Below are positions 1 through 12,830 of a stretch of DNA of 64,000 bases, one piece after another. Location of the stretch: NCBI RefSeq assembly GCF_020921035.1, contig NC_063156.1, forward strand, positions 21,686,283 through 21,750,282. The letters are read 5' to 3'. Origin of the DNA: Rhodamnia argentea (lineage: Eukaryota; Streptophyta; Magnoliopsida; Myrtales; Myrtaceae). The notes beneath the pieces are model-generated. The model was given only the letters and a program-made list of their open reading frames with translations, searched no databases and was not told where the DNA came from. The stretch's first letter is position 1. Every line of letters starts with the position of its first letter. A program made the translations under genes and the position numbers.

Positions 1-173
1 GAGAAGTCGACGAATGACTAAGTGGCCAAATTCTGATCCCTAACAGAAAGAAAGTACAAAATTTTCCAGACGAGACTTCACATAAGGAAACCAAACAACG
101 TAGGTTTCACAGAAGCTTTTGCTCATTCGGTACTGTTTCAGGTCCCATTCGAGGAAAATAAGACGAATCGCAC

Positions 174-264
174 CTTCGTTGATCTCAAACTCTTCGAACT
201 CATCGTCGTCCTCGAACAAATCGTTCTTCGCGTCCTCCGTCACCGCTTTCGGCTCGGCCGCCAT
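174..264 (-). CDS. DSS1: DSS1/SEM1 26S proteasome lid subunit, first coding exon (partial gene)
   Basis: This is the first coding exon of the small acidic proteasome lid subunit DSS1/SEM1, which in eukaryotes also binds BRCA2 and the TREX-2 complex. The start ATG reads on the minus strand at 264-262. The exon encodes a short leader and then the acidic block DLFEDDDEFEEFEINE, which is diagnostic for the family. A donor (AACGAAG|GTGCG) ends the exon at 174, in the middle of the codon following the block. The conserved second half (DW and EDDWDDDD region) is not found in bases 1-173, so that stretch is intron and the rest of the gene lies beyond the left edge. Only about 30 of an expected 70-odd residues are visible. 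Identification is confident from the acidic motif. The orthologue number cannot be assigned. Confidence 0.88.
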
Positions 265-1595
265 CTGGAACCCACAAGCCCACAGAAATCAACCTGCCCA
301 ACATTTGCCAAATCGAAATTTTCAGATTCTGCGCTCACTTCCGGACAAGTAAAATCACCAAAAACCCTAGCGACGACGAAAAGGAATTAGGATCTAAATC
401 AACAGAAGCGGGGATGAGACTGGATGAAACCGGCAACAAATTGCTACATTCAATCGCGAGTTGCGAGTACGAATGGGGCGGTGAAGATAACCTTACCGGC
501 GATTTCTTCGTAGAATCTCTTGTACGTCGTCGTGCCAGTGGAAAGCGATGCAGGCGTGACACGCGCAAGCCAGCTCGCGAGGGAAGATCTTACTTGCAGG
601 GGTGGTGAGATACGAAGAAACGCCGTCGTTTTTAGCGTTTAACTCCTCAATGTTTCTTGTGCGAGAAGTAGCGTTTTAGCACAGAGAATAATTAATATTC
701 CCACTACCATTATTGCAAAATAAAACACGACTTTTAAAGGAACGACGTCGTTTCTGTTCACGTGTACAGTGCCTGACAAGCACGCCAGCAATGTTTACCC
801 TTCAAAACGACCTCAAGCCTCGCGCAAACTCTTTCTTGACAAAATTAATTTGGAATTGGGGCCACAAAAGGAATTGATTTTCTTACTAAGTTTCACCTCC
901 GGCGACTCTTTGGATCTTGCACGTGGGTCCATGTCAGGCATTTTTTTTTTTTTTTGAGAGGCGTAACGAGCACTATGAGTGAATGCCTTTCATAATACGA
1001 TATATCAATCCGGAGAACTTACTTTTAGTCCTAAGTCATCCATCCCGCTCTAGATAGCTTTATACCCTTCATCAAGCTCGAAAAAAATCCGAGAGGCGAT
1101 TTTATTGCTTTCCCATGTGGAGCGTAACCCTAACTCGCAACAACTCGAAAACCATCAACATCCACAATTTCTTATCTTCCACTACCCTAAGGTATGAAAT
1201 GATCATTAATATTCGCAACGATTAATCAAGATCGACCGATCAACATTTACACAGTAAATGGTTCATCCTTAATCATTCAATTCCGTTCGGCTTATCATCA
1301 GAAAAAGCCGGTCACTCATACTGCGAGCGGAGTCGAATCTATTCACGCCAGCTACCCGAAATTGCTGTGGAAATTTGATCAGAATGGAGGTAAGTGCCTC
1401 CTGAAAAAGATTTGACCGTGAGGACAAAGAAGACTACAATAGGAGACAAAGACTGTTATAGAAGTTCGTCATGTTGCTTCAATACGCTCTCATTACACAC
1501 AGATTGCGAGGTGTCTCATCTCAGCAGACAGACGGAGAGAGTCTGTAAAAGCAGACCTGAACATGGTTGAAGATTATTTCTATGATCTCACATTT
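265..1595. other. Spacer between DSS1 and ALDH2B4
   Basis: No protein-coding gene is recognisable here. The left part should hold the DSS1 5' UTR and promoter (that gene reads leftward), and the right 100-200 bases the 3' UTR of the aldehyde dehydrogenase. A poly-T run of 15 or so lies near 941-955. Open frames in this stretch are short and show no family similarity. Confidence 0.6.
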
Positions 1596-4500
1596 CTATA
1601 GCCATGCCGGGTTCCTGAGAGGCGTCACCACAGCCTTCACCTGCAGGTAGCCGTTGAGGCTGTAGATCCCCTTCTCCCTGCCGATCCCGCTCATCTTGTA
1701 CCCGCCGAACGGGATGGCGGCGTCAAACACGTCATAGCAGTTGACCCACACGGTCCCGGCCCTCAGTGCCCGGGTCAGCGTGTTGGCCGTGTCGATGTTC
1801 TTGGTGTAGACTCCTGCGGCAAGACCGTATGTTGTCGCATTGGCCCTCCGTATCACTTCATCGAGGTCCCTGAGTCCAAGGGCAAGGTTTAGAATTCCAC
1901 GGCATGTACGATCAATGCGTGATGATACACGAGTATAAATACAGGTTTCCGCAAAGCTTGTAATGGACTGATCATCTTTTCCTACCATTCCACATCCTTG
2001 TTTTACTCTCAAACAGCAGTTATCAATCTAGAGTCAGTGAATAGATCGTGATAACATAGCCTACGTTCCCCTCCCTGACTGAAGTTTTTTAATTACCAGC
2101 TTCAGAGAATCTTGTCCTAAAAAGAGAGATGAATATGATGTTACTGTTTGTTTTACTCACTTAAATTTCAGGATCGATTGAACGGGGCCGAAGATCTCGT
2201 CCTGTGCTATCGGCATATCATCCTGATGCAAGGAGATTTTAGTTTCATGACAATGAAACGAAGCCTACAAGAAACATTGAGCTGCCTTTGAGGAGATTAG
2301 ATTAGAAGGGCAATAAGTAAAACCTGGACATTGGAGAAAACTGTTGGCTGTATAAAGAAGCCTTTGGATCCGAACCTTTCACCTCCGCACTCGAGGGTCG
2401 CGTTGCTTTCGACGCCTAATCTTATGTATCTCAGGATTTTCTCGAATTGCTCCACATCAATCTGAAAGGATTTTGTGAGGTCATAGCAAGTGTTACTACC
2501 ATTCACAAGCACCATATTCTGTTATGAGATGATGACCAAAAGATCAAACCATTACGGAGAACCCCGTCGCCGATTCTGCAAATAGGTTAATTACAAAGAA
2601 AACTGACATGCATTTCCCTTAACGTAAACTTGAATTATATATGGTTTCCCTATTTGACAAAGCCTAAGCTTGTTCAATGTGTTTTTTTGCTTCATCTTGT
2701 TTTCCTTCTACACATACTCTGCTAAAGGTTTTTCTTGGAAGTCCAATCTTCAGAACCGTTCAAGAATCCCATTCAGGGTGTGCCTGTTCATAATAAGCTA
2801 CTAGGAACCTGAAATCATGTACCTGGGGACCTTGCTCGACGCCCTTTTTGAAGGGATCGCCCACCACGCGTTTCATGGCACGAGCTTTTGCTTTCTCCAA
2901 GAACTCATCGTAAATTCGTTCATGCACATAGGTACGTGACCCGGCACAACAGCATTGCCCCTGTAGTGGCAAATTGTTCTCATTCACTATCGGGAAGTTC
3001 CATACAAATCACAAGTCCAGGCCATGGAATAAGGTCAAGCTATGAGTAACCTGATTAAAGAAGAGAGCAAAGTGCGCAGCCTCAACGGCCTCATCGATGT
3101 CGGCATCTTCACATATGATGAAAGGTGACTTTCCTCCGAGCTCCAAAGTCACCGCCTTAAGATTGCTCCTGGCAGCCAGTTCGAGAACGATCTTACCAGT
3201 TTGAGTTGATCCTGTGAAGGAGAGCTGCCGAAACAACATGGCAAGTGGTCGTCAAAAATCGACATGTCATGAGAATGTTTTAGGTGCACAAAAGCCGCCA
3301 TCATCATATGTACTGAAATTTGAAGTCAAGCCCGAAATAATAAACCTAATGTACCTTGTCCACATTCATATGGCTTGCGAGGGCAGCACCGGCAGTTGGA
3401 CCATAGCCAGAAATGACGTTCAGGACGCCCGGTGGAAGACCAGCCTGCCACGAAGGAAATGGACCATAACACAAAACATTACCTTGGACAAGAGAGGGAG
3501 ATAGCATTGTCTTATGTCATCTCAATGTTGATCTAATTTCAGTCTCGCGTTATAATCGATCTCTTATGTCAGTGAGGCTGACGAGAAAAGGCGGGGATCG
3601 AGAGAGTTTTACCTCATGAAGAAGCTTTGCAGCATATAGAGCAGTCAAAGGCGTCTGCTCGGCGGATTTAAGGACGACAGTATTACCACAAGCAAGAGCA
3701 GGTCCGACTTTCCAAGCAAACAGGATCAGCGGAAAGTTCCACGGAATAATCTGTCCTGCCACGCCGATTGGTTCATGCAGTATCTGCATATGATAATTCC
3801 CATCAGCCGGAACAGTTAATCCGTGTATTTTGTCCGCCCAACCTGAGAAATTGGATCAGATGTGTCAGCCATTTCGAACAAGGACAGTACATGCCTAGTA
3901 AACAAGGAGACAATTCATTTTAGTACCGGCATAATAACGAAAGAGGCGCGCCAGCGATGGGATTTCTGAGTGAAGAGCCTGCTCATAAGGTTTTCCATTG
4001 TTCCATGTCTCCAGCGCAGCAAGCTCCTCACTATGTTTCTCGACCAAATCGGCGAAGCGCAGCAGGATCCGACATCTTTCCTGAATACAGAAGGGTAGAA
4101 AATAGCAACATAACTAGTAACATAAGGCGATCCAAACTTTTATTTCCAACAGTGCCGATTCAACTCAATTGGGCGCAAGAAAAAGGTTAGATTCTAACAT
4201 AAGGAGTCATCTTCGGCCACGGCCCCTCATCAAATGCTTTCCGAGCAGCAGCCACCGCCCTGTCAATATCCTCAACCTCGCCCTCGGCTACGTTGGCAAT
4301 CACCTCCGCAGTTCGCGGATCATAGGCCGGGAATGTTTTCCCTATAAAAAACAGAGAACGAATCAGACCACAATGATGAACAAATGAGTCCAGAGATTTT
4401 CAACTTCCATTTGTTTGAGGATAAAGTAAAGGGCCACCTGAGGCTGAATCAACAAATTGACCATTGATCAAATGCTGCGTGTAACAGACTTGAACAGGAG

Positions 4501-5135
4501 GGGTGACTAGCTTCTCAAGTGCAGCCGCAGCCGCAGCCGTGCTGAACCTGTTGATACTCCTTCTCGAGCCCGGATTTTTCCCTGGAGGTTGAAATCCATT
4601 GACTGAGTTCAGGGGAAACAAGAGTTCTGATTTATGATCAGTTTGAATCATCCTTTTTTGAGAGATTCACAACTTTGAAGGGGTTTACAGATTTATCAGA
4701 ACTGAGGGGGAAAAAAAAGACGTTTGAAGCCAAGACCCATGAAATTGAACAGGCTGATCAAGATCAGTGAGCTGAGTACAGAAAGATCTCCCTTTTATCT
4801 TCCTCTGCTTTTTGTTTGTTGGTCCAATGAAAGTTGCCAGAAAACAGGTCTTGTCGCAGTAATTTTCCAAATCAAAAAGGATAAGAATCAATCAACTGGG
4901 AATATAGGCAGGTTTGAATATATGATCAAACATCAATCTCCTGATTCCAAGCACGAGACCAACAGACCGAGGCACCATCACCATTCAAGATGGAGAAATT
5001 CAAGAACAAAACAAGTGTGCATGGAACAGGAAAGAAAGACAAGCTCTGCCAACCTCGAGAGAGGAGCAGGGAAGAACACCCAGAAGGAGCAGGGAGCGAG
5101 CGAGCGAGCAGCGATGATATCCTGCGAGCCGCCAT
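1596..5135 (-). CDS. ALDH2B4: Mitochondrial NAD-dependent aldehyde dehydrogenase, family 2 (ALDH2B4 type), 11 exons
   Basis: Oxidises acetaldehyde and other aldehydes to acids with NAD+ in the mitochondrial matrix; the maize homologue is the fertility restorer RF2A. Coding exons on the minus strand: 5054-5135, 4438-4581, 4199-4341, 3927-4080, 3613-3842, 3355-3444, 3051-3224, 2823-2960, 2324-2461, 2161-2222, 1596-1869. All have GT-AG borders and phases join to 542 residues, the usual length. Exon 1 encodes an arginine/serine-rich transit peptide starting [13 protein letters not shown]. Catalytic landmarks are present: IPWNFPL (active-site Asn), [10 protein letters not shown] (general-base Glu), [10 protein letters not shown] (nucleophilic Cys) and the C-terminal NPAWL. 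An in-frame ATG ten codons upstream (5165) could extend the peptide; I chose 5135 because family members begin MAARR. One small oddity is ETWNNGKP where relatives have ETWDNGKP. Confidence 0.95.
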
Positions 5136-7567
5136 TACTGCACCCACAAAAGCACCCAAGGTCATCTTTTTCCCTTCGTTTCAGAGAGTTGTTGAACTCA
5201 AGCCAAGGTTCTCATATCAGAAACAGAGAAAATACAGCACAAGCTCTCCACCAAACTCGTTCACTTCACACTTTCCTCCCCTCCGTCTAATCTCTCTCTC
5301 TCTCTTTCTCCACTCAGCGGGACAAGCTACTCTGGCACTCACAAAACCCAGACAGGAAGGTGGTGAGCAAGGACAAAGATGTCAACTTCGGGCAAAGAAA
5401 ATGATACCCAAGTCGATGAACCGAGGCTTAATGATATTATAGAAAAGTCGTTCGATTGAAGTTTTTTTTTTTTTTTTTTTTTGAGGGGGGGTTGCGGGTG
5501 GTGTTTTTTGTTTTAAATTCGATACCCAACAATGTCATGTTCGTCACCCTCCAGGTCTGTCGCTCGTCTAAAGAGGCCTCCGTTTTCTTCACCTCATACT
5601 TTTGTTTATGTGTATATCACATAGTCAAAAGAGAGTTTATTCTCACTTTTTTAATGTTAACGTTGCATTATAAATCTCGCATTAGAATATGCAATTATTG
5701 AGATGCATTGTGAGTTATGTCAGAAAAATCTCACTTCGAATAATTGGTATAGTATAGGGTAATTAGCTTTTGAATGAAGGCGGGTCTAATTGGATATCCC
5801 GATAAACTCGGACTTGATGACGTAGTTTTTACAAAACAAACGGCCTTATCTAACTTTTTTTCCCAAAAATTATATCTTCATTTTCATGTAACGCATCCAC
5901 GATCACGCAAATGAGTAGCTTGTGCCTCAACGGTGGTTACAAAATATGCAAGCTGCCTCTTTCGACAAAAGTGCTTAATGCGGCATCTGGTGGCGCTAGG
6001 GCTAGCAAGACTGATGTGTACAACGGATATGTCATCTGAGCCAAACTGAAACTACATATTTTCCAACGAAAAAACAACGTACTTTGAATAGGCTTTGTCT
6101 CTCTCTCTCTCTTTTTCCGGAGCCCCAAATCGGAATTGCACAGCGGGTGGCCATGATTTCGCAACATCGATTTTGTAAGTTAATATACGAAATTCGAGCA
6201 AATCATAAAGTTGGATTTGTGTTTAGAGTTTGTAAATTAAGGTTTCAAATAATTTATTTCGTCACGAATGGAGCAAGTAACTCATTATAATCAAAGCAGA
6301 ATGGCAACAATTTTTACTCGACTGAGATATCACATAACTGCCATTAGCCACATCATACAAAAACTTCTTTGGACAGAAAAGTCAATGATGAATGCTCATA
6401 TCCCTCGAGAAACATTTCATTCCTTTTTGTGCATCGTTTTAAAAATGAGATTATACATGTCCAATAGGTATAATTTATCAATATTTTCGTCCGAGGGTGT
6501 AAGTTCATGGCTTTTCTTTTTTTCATGTGGCATTTTTACATAATGAATTAATCAACACGTGCCGGTTGCTCAGTTCGGTGAAACTCACATAAAACCGCTA
6601 TGATGTTATGGCTCACATGCGTTGGGGTTTACATGCATCGGTGCGTGCAAAGACTTAGCTCATAGCAACGACAGCGATGCATATTTCCGCGATTTCTAAA
6701 GCTTTTTCTTCTTATGATTCTTACTACTTTGTGCTGGAAAGAGGCCCTCGTTTCTTCATCTTATCCTCTTTTCGGCCATGGTGGTAGAAAGAATTGTGGG
6801 TGACCACACATATATATGCTGAGAAATTGCCCTGTTGATGTGACTGATTTGCTGACCTAAGTTCCAGCAATTTTGCCACCAAATTGGAGCAAGTCATGTT
6901 AGGTAAATCAAGATGCGATTAGGATGGCAGGCAACGACCTTTGTGGAAGTAATTTTGCGTGTGAATAAAGGAGGTGGGCCTCTGGAAAGAGTGAACGTGA
7001 AGAGACTGCTACAGCACTTGAGAGCAAGGATAGCAACATGCCACCTAATAAAACGTACTCAGGGCCAGCATTAGAGGCTAATCATAAAGAAAGGAAGCGC
7101 ATAGACCATCATCTTATACAATAGAATATAGCAATTATTGTCGGGGTCCGAGAAAACAAAGTCCAGAAATTGACAAGCTTGAATATTTAATCCAGCTTTT
7201 ATTTCATAAGAAGCATATCCGAATGGGGCAGTAACAGTCAATCAAAAGAATGTTATGATGAGAGGAATTAAGGATTAGCGGAGGAGGTGTGAGGCTGTGC
7301 GGGCTTTGCGACATCTCATCAATCCACAATAGACATTTGAGTAAGGACAGGAGCTAATGATGAAAGATATAATCATTAACTATGAGAACAACGATGTTTT
7401 CCTCCACTTATCTTGATGAGCTAATCTCAACCGAGGATTAAAATAATATGAATTTTGGAGGATAGGATCTTGTCTTCCGAATCCCTAGGACTGTTGTTTT
7501 CTAGAGCCTTTGGTTGAAAAAGTACAAATCTTTTTTAGACAACAAATTTTTTTAAAAAAAAAATTTA
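5136..7567. other. ALDH2B4 upstream region and gene-free spacer
   Basis: Bases 5136 to about 5350 should be the 5' UTR and core promoter of the aldehyde dehydrogenase; a CT run lies at about 5289-5310. A long poly-T tract at about 5462-5482 follows. The rest is AT-rich with no coding sequence I recognise, apart from a dispersed-repeat relic at 5704-5817. A second CT run lies near 6101-6113. Confidence 0.55.
5704..5817. repeat. Dispersed repeat relic, copy 1 (related to 43063-43195)
   Basis: The stretch beginning GTGAGTTATGTCAGAAAAAT and continuing through AATTGGTATAGTATAGGG is clearly related to a second stretch at 43063-43195 in the same orientation. Similarity continues through a GGGTC..AA block and a GATA.ACTCG block. 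Two diverged copies in one window show a dispersed family. The sequence is reminiscent of decayed plant LTR or TRIM termini, but no matching partner LTR, primer-binding site or coding region is visible near either copy, so the class is uncertain. Confidence 0.5.
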
Positions 7568-7837
7568 TGTTATGATAAATGAGAAAACAAAGACGAAATT
7601 AAAATCGACAATAAGAAACAAATACAAAAATTTACGTAGAAACTCTTGTGGAAAAAATTACGGGAAGAGGAGAAGCAAAATCCACTATAAAAAAAAGAAT
7701 TACAAAAGGTGGTTCTCAAAACCAATGACTCTTTCTATCTCTACTTCTTAATCTAATAATTTGAGAAAAATAATATTTATACTACTTCTCTCAAGCCCTA
7801 ACGTTGGGCCCGTATATTATTCAAGACATACTCAACA
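7568..7837 (-). repeat. 3' LTR of the copia element
   Basis: Aligns along its length with 12565-12830. Shared landmarks are GCAAAATCCAC, TACTTCTTAATCTAATAA, TTGAGAAAAATAATATTTAT and the terminal GACATACT.AACA. It begins TGTTATG and ends CTCAACA on the plus strand. A purine-rich stretch (CGAAGTGAAAATT on the minus strand, 7838-7850) adjoins it where the polypurine tract is expected. Confidence 0.85.
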
Positions 7838-7849
7838 AATTTTCACTTC

Positions 7850-10800
7850 GACTTGAATTCGTCAGATAAACATAAGTAACAAATAATCCTCTCCTTCCAC
7901 CAAAGTAAAACTCGGTTGCAACATACATTAACCAAATCCAAATAATGTCTGAATTTGGCACTAGGCAAGAGCCTCGTCAACATATCAATTGGATTATTTT
8001 TTACACCAATCTTCAAGATATTAATATAGCCATCATTAAGAATGTCTCGAATATAATGATATTGCAAATCAATGTGCTTTCTCCTCTCATGAAACATCTT
8101 ATCTTTAGTAAGATGTATAGTACTTTGACTATCACAAGGGACAACAGTTAGACCACGATCTACACTGAGCTTTACAAATAAGCCTCTTAACCATATGGCT
8201 TCTTTAACTGTCTCTGTAATAGTCATATACTCTGCCTTTGCAATAGACAAAGCAACAATATGTTATGAAGAAGCTTTCTACACTACCTCCAAATAGTAAA
8301 GATATACCTAGTCAAAGACCTCTCTTATAAGGTCATCAGCATAATTAGAATTAACATATACTATAAGAGTGTCACTAGTGTTCCCAAATTCTAAAGTACC
8401 CTGCAGATATTTCAAAATTCACTTTACAGCTTGCCAATGAACTTTGCATGGGTATGATAAATATCTACTTTCCACGCCAATAGCATGTGAAATATCGGGT
8501 CAAGTACAAACCATAGCATACATATGGCTATCAACTACACTAGAGTATATAACACGTGGCATATATTTTAGCTCTTCATCTGTTTGTGGAATAAACTAGC
8601 TGATAAATTAAAGTGAGTAGCAAGAGAAATACTTGTTGATTTGGGATCTTTCATGCCAAAACGATCTAACACATTCTCAATGTAGCTTTTATAGGAAAGA
8701 TATAATTTTCCCCTTTTTCAATCTTGCCGAATTTCCATGTCGGGGATTTTCTTTGATACATCTATATAAGCTCAATTGTGCCTTCAAATTTTGTATATCA
8801 TATTTATCTTTTGCTGCAATCAACATGTCATCAACACATAACAGCAAATAAATATAAGAGTCATTTGAAAGTTTGCATAGATATACACCACTGTCATATT
8901 TGCTCATACAATAGCCAAATTAAGCCATAAATGAATAAAACATTTTATACCACTATCTAGGTGATTGCTTCAAGCCATATATAGACTTTTTCAATAAACA
9001 AACATGATATTCCTTACTTTCAAACTGAAAACCCTCTAGTTGACCCATATAGATTTTCTCTTCAAGTTCACCATGTAAGAAAGCTGTTTTCACATCGAGT
9101 TGTTCCAACTCTAAATCATGTATAGCAACAAATGCAAGAAAAACATGAATGGGGATGTGCTCAACGACCGGTGAAAACACATCATTAAAGTTAACTACTT
9201 TAATTGTGCCGATTTGCCTTAGCAACTAGACGAGCTTTAAATCCGACGTCTTCAACTTTAGGAATACCTTCTTTTCTTTTGAAAACCCACTTGCAACTTA
9301 CAATTTTCTTTCCTTTTGGTGGCTTAACAAGTTCTCAAGTCAGATTCCTTTTAAGAGATTTCATCTCTTCATTTTCATCAACTAACTGCTTTGTTGAATC
9401 TTTTGAAGAAATAACTTCCTAGTCCATTTTAGGCCCACCTATACTCTACCGACTTTGCAACTGAAAGAGCATAAGTAGCCAAATCTGAGTACCCATATTT
9501 TCATGGAGGTTTCATTGTCCTTCTTCACCTATCTCTTGCAATAAAATAATGGTTCTCTTCAATATTATCAGTAGATGATTAAATTAGTTGCGAAGAAATT
9601 ACTTCAAACTCCACCTTCTCCACAGCACTTTTCAGATTTTCATGACAAGGAATAGACGATTCATTGCTGGGATGAATCATAGCAAACTTATCAAAAGTAA
9701 CATCTCTGCTAACCTTAGATGAATCAAAAGACCAAAGCCTATAATGCTTTATGTCATAAGCATAATCAAGAAAGATTCATTTTTTTGCTCTAGGCTCTAG
9801 TTTCCCCTTATTAACATGTGCATATGCCGAATATCCAAATATCTGAAGAAAAGAATAATCAATGTATTTACCCGATCATACCTTCTTGAGTGTCTTGCAC
9901 TTAATAGATGTGCAAGGCTAACGATTTATCAACCAATAAGTTGTATTGATTGCCTTAGCCTAGAACTTGTCGAAACCAGTGTTAGACAACATACACTTAG
10001 TCCTTTCTAATAAGGTTTTGTTCATTGGGTTCCGTAATACCGCTCTGCTATGGTGTATTCGCTATCGTATGATGTCTCACAATGCCTTCATTCTTGCGGA
10101 ACTCATTGAACTCGCCTCTTTAAACCTCCATCTCATCATCTATTCTCAGCCTCTTAATCTTTCTTACCGGTCCACTTCTAAATCAATGCTTTCCTCTTGT
10201 TTTTTTTTTTTTTGGTCAAAATATTTCCATTGTTCGAATATAACAAAAACATCACTTTCTTGAGAAAATGACACTTTTGGTGCCAAAAGTTGCGTACAAA
10301 GATCACTTTGGTGCCAAAAGTTTCCGTCAGATTATTTTAATGCGAATTTTTTTTAAAAAGGATCACTTAAATGTCAACTCCGATATTCTTTGCCGAAAAT
10401 CCGATGTGGCACTTTTTTATTAATATATGACGATGACGTGGCTCGCCAGAGGTCCACTGTGGTATTTTTTTTAAATTTAAATTTTTTATTTAAAATAATT
10501 TAAAAAATAAGCTGAAATTTTTTTTTAAAAAGCCAATTTTTTTTTAAAAAAAGGGATCCATAATCTGCCTTTTTTTTTTTGCTAATTTTTTTAGGTTATT
10601 TTAATTTATTTTAAATCAAGTTTTTTTTTCAAAAAAATATGTTAATTTTTCTTTTTTTAAAGTTGAATTTTATTTTTTAATTATTTTCTAAATTTCAAAG
10701 TCCACATGGAACCCATGTGGACTTTTTAAAAAAAATGCTAATTAAAATTCAAAAATTAATAAAAAATGCCAAGTATTGAGAATGGTCGAAATTTTTCGCC

Positions 10801-12260
10801 GTAGGCACAAAAATAATCGTTTTGTCTCCGATTTAGCACTTAAGTGATCCGGAGAAAACTTTTGCCTCCAAAGTGATCTTTGTACACAATTTTTGACACT
10901 AAAAGTGTTTTTTTTACTCGATTCTTGTTTTAGAAAATAGACCCAAACTTTTATTGAAAAATCATCAATAAAAGCGAGTAAATACCTTGAATCAAGTCCT
11001 TTGAAGGAACTTTTGTAGGCCCCCAAAAGATCAAATTGAATATAATCCAAAGTGCCATTTGTTGTGTAAATTTTTGTTTTGAAACCGACCCTTTTATCTT
11101 TCCCAAAAGCACAATGCTCACAAAAATCCAGCTTTTTAACTTTCTAACCACACAAAAAACCTTTCTTACTGAGCTCTTCCATCGCTTTAATACTTATATG
11201 GCCTAATCTCATATGCTAAAATTTGGTATTGTCTAATTCTGTCATAGCGGATGATACCGCAGCTGAACCAGCAACTATAGTGCCTTGAAGCTGATACAAA
11301 GTGCCATTTGTAGCCCTTTCATCAATAGAAGTGAACCTTTCATAATATTCATAACTCCGCTTTCAGCAGTAAACCCACACCCATTAGCATCAAATGTACC
11401 CAATGAGATGAGGTTCTTCAAATCAAGAACGTGTCCGCCATTCTCTAAGGTTTTGATCATCCCTTTGTGCATCTTAATGTTGATAGTCTCGATCCCAACT
11501 GCTTTGCATTTAGCGTTATGTTCCATTAGAGTAACTCCACCTTTATATTCTTTGTACATGGAGAACCAATCACAATTAGGACACATGTGATACAAACAGC
11601 CTGAATCAAGAAACCAATTATCGTTGAATTTGTCTTCATCGTCCGCAAGTAATAACCAATCTACGTTTTCTTCTTCAGTAATACTAGCTTGAGCAAGATT
11701 TTCATTTCCCTAATTATGTTTGTTCTAGTATTTTTTATTGTGCCTATTTGCATTCCTTTGATTTTGCTAATTTATATTAGTTTCTCTTAACTACTTTGCC
11801 TTTACTTTCGGACAATTTATCTGAATATGCTCCTTAGACTTACAATAGTTGCAAGTAAGATCCTTATGCTTCAATTTTGACCTGCACTGCCAATATTGCT
11901 TCTCTCAATAGACCCCCCATCAAATAAAGCATCCCCATAATCATTATTATCTTCAAAACTCAATTCCATATACAGTATTCGCTTATTTAGCGAACTAGTC
12001 TTAATATCTTCAACATCGATCGACTAACAATCACAATCTATATGAAATTCTAATAAGAGGGAGGTAGTGAAACCAATAGTAAAAGAGCTTGATCCTTATC
12101 TTCAATCTTAACATCAGTCCTTCCCAATACAGAGATAGTAGCATTGAACTTAGTACCATGACACTTCAGGGAAGCACCTTTAGCCATACGAAGAGTGAAG
12201 AGACGTTGCTTGAGTCTCAATCGATTGGTGAGGGATTTTGTTAAAAAAAAATTCCCCAAT
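7850..12260 (-). pseudogene. Remnant copia gag-pol polyprotein
   Basis: Minus-strand fragments appear in copia order. A gag-like frame lies at 12050-12259. A protease/pre-integrase frame at 11275-11595 contains YHMCPNCDWF, GIETINIKM and LKNLISLG. Near 11180-11230 is an integrase zinc motif RLGHISIKAM, broken by a stop on either side. An integrase core piece at about 10920-11050 reads SRYLLAFIDDFS. Reverse transcriptase at 8953-9225 contains VFSPVVEH, LDVKTAFLHGEL and KKSIYGLKQ; 8689-8907 contains LLLCVDDMLIA, the catalytic YVDD box with C for Y. RNase H at 7843-8250 contains AEYMTITETVKEAIWL and HIDLQYHYIRD. Multiple stops and frameshifts separate these pieces, so no functional protein can be made. 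Confidence 0.85.
10263..10918. mobile_element. Non-autonomous TIR element nested in the copia integrase region
   Basis: Long imperfect terminal inverted repeats of about 55 bp face each other. The left end reads AGAAAATGACACTTTTGGTG, and the right end, reverse-complemented, reads AGTAAAAAAAACACTTTTAG; both continue through GTACAAAGATCACTTTGG. The copia integrase frame stops at the right edge (FLKQES) and resumes at the left edge (SDVFVIFEQW), with TTCTTG repeated at both flanks. That is consistent with a decayed duplication of about 9 bp, as made by Mutator-like elements. The interior is AT-rich and non-coding. Confidence 0.72.
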
Positions 12261-12545
12261 TTCGTCCATAAATTTGCAGCTAATTCTGATCTAGCACCCT
12301 ACAAAACTTTATTCATAAGACATAACTGGATAGTAGATAAAGCTTTTTCATCCAATTCTTCCCAAATTTTATCTGACGTGCTCTCTAGTTTCTTCCTTTC
12401 CCAAGCAGAATTTTCTTCAAACCCCGCTACGTAAGACAACCAACATAAGAACTTGGCATATATTGAAATTGCCGCTCCCTTCAAACTTCTTAATATCAAT
12501 TTTCGTTGTTGGACTTAAAGTCATAGCTAGAATATTGAGATATCC

Positions 12546-12562
12546 TATGGCTCTGATAGCAA
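12546..12562 (-). other. Primer-binding site, initiator tRNA-Met type
   Basis: Immediately inside the 5' LTR the minus strand reads GCTATCAGAGCCATAGG. The TATCAGAGCC core matches the usual plant copia primer site, which pairs with the 3' end of initiator tRNA-Met (TGGTATCAGAGC). Its position directly next to the LTR fixes the element's orientation. Confidence 0.8.
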
Positions 12563-12564
12563 AT

Positions 12565-12830
12565 TGTTCTGACCAATATAGAAACAATAACAAAACTAAA
12601 ACTGAGAAGAAGAAGCAAACACAAATATTTACATCGAGACCCTTCGGAAAAATCACGAGGAGCAAAATCCACCATGAAAAATAAAGAATCACAAAAATGG
12701 CTCTCAAAACTAAAGAATTTTTTTTTTTTTACTTCTTAATCTAATAACTTGAGAAAAATAATATTTATACCACTGCTCTCAATCCCAAATGTTAGCCCAA
12801 GCGCATAAAGAATTCATGACATACTTAACA
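12565..12830 (-). repeat. 5' LTR of the copia element
   Basis: Partner of 7568-7837. It begins TGTTCTG and ends CTTAACA on the plus strand. The two LTRs share long identical blocks but have diverged at many positions, including different homopolymer lengths around 12720-12730. Confidence 0.85.

Larger units (their letters stand above)
7568..12830 (-). mobile_element. Degenerate Ty1-copia LTR retrotransposon (minus strand), with a nested element
   Basis: The element is bounded by two similar repeats of 270 and 266 bp, each starting TGTT and ending AACA. Going 5' to 3' on the minus strand, the order is 5' LTR (12565-12830), primer-binding site, gag-like frame, protease/zinc region, integrase, reverse transcriptase, RNase H, then 3' LTR. 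This is the copia (integrase before RT) order. Many frame breaks and stops show it is dead. No matching target-site duplication is visible: the flanking five bases are ATTTA on the left and AATGT on the right. The two LTRs differ by many substitutions and small indels, so the insertion is old. A separate 656-bp element is nested at 10263-10918. Confidence 0.88.

Noticed and set aside
4724..5442. Long plus-strand frames of 150-188 codons opposite ALDH2B4 exon 1
   Set aside because: They are antisense to the transit-peptide exon and leader; no family similarity.
7568..12830. Copia element considered as possibly active
   Set aside because: Coding region has many stops and frameshifts, LTRs have diverged, another element is nested, and target duplications are not visible.
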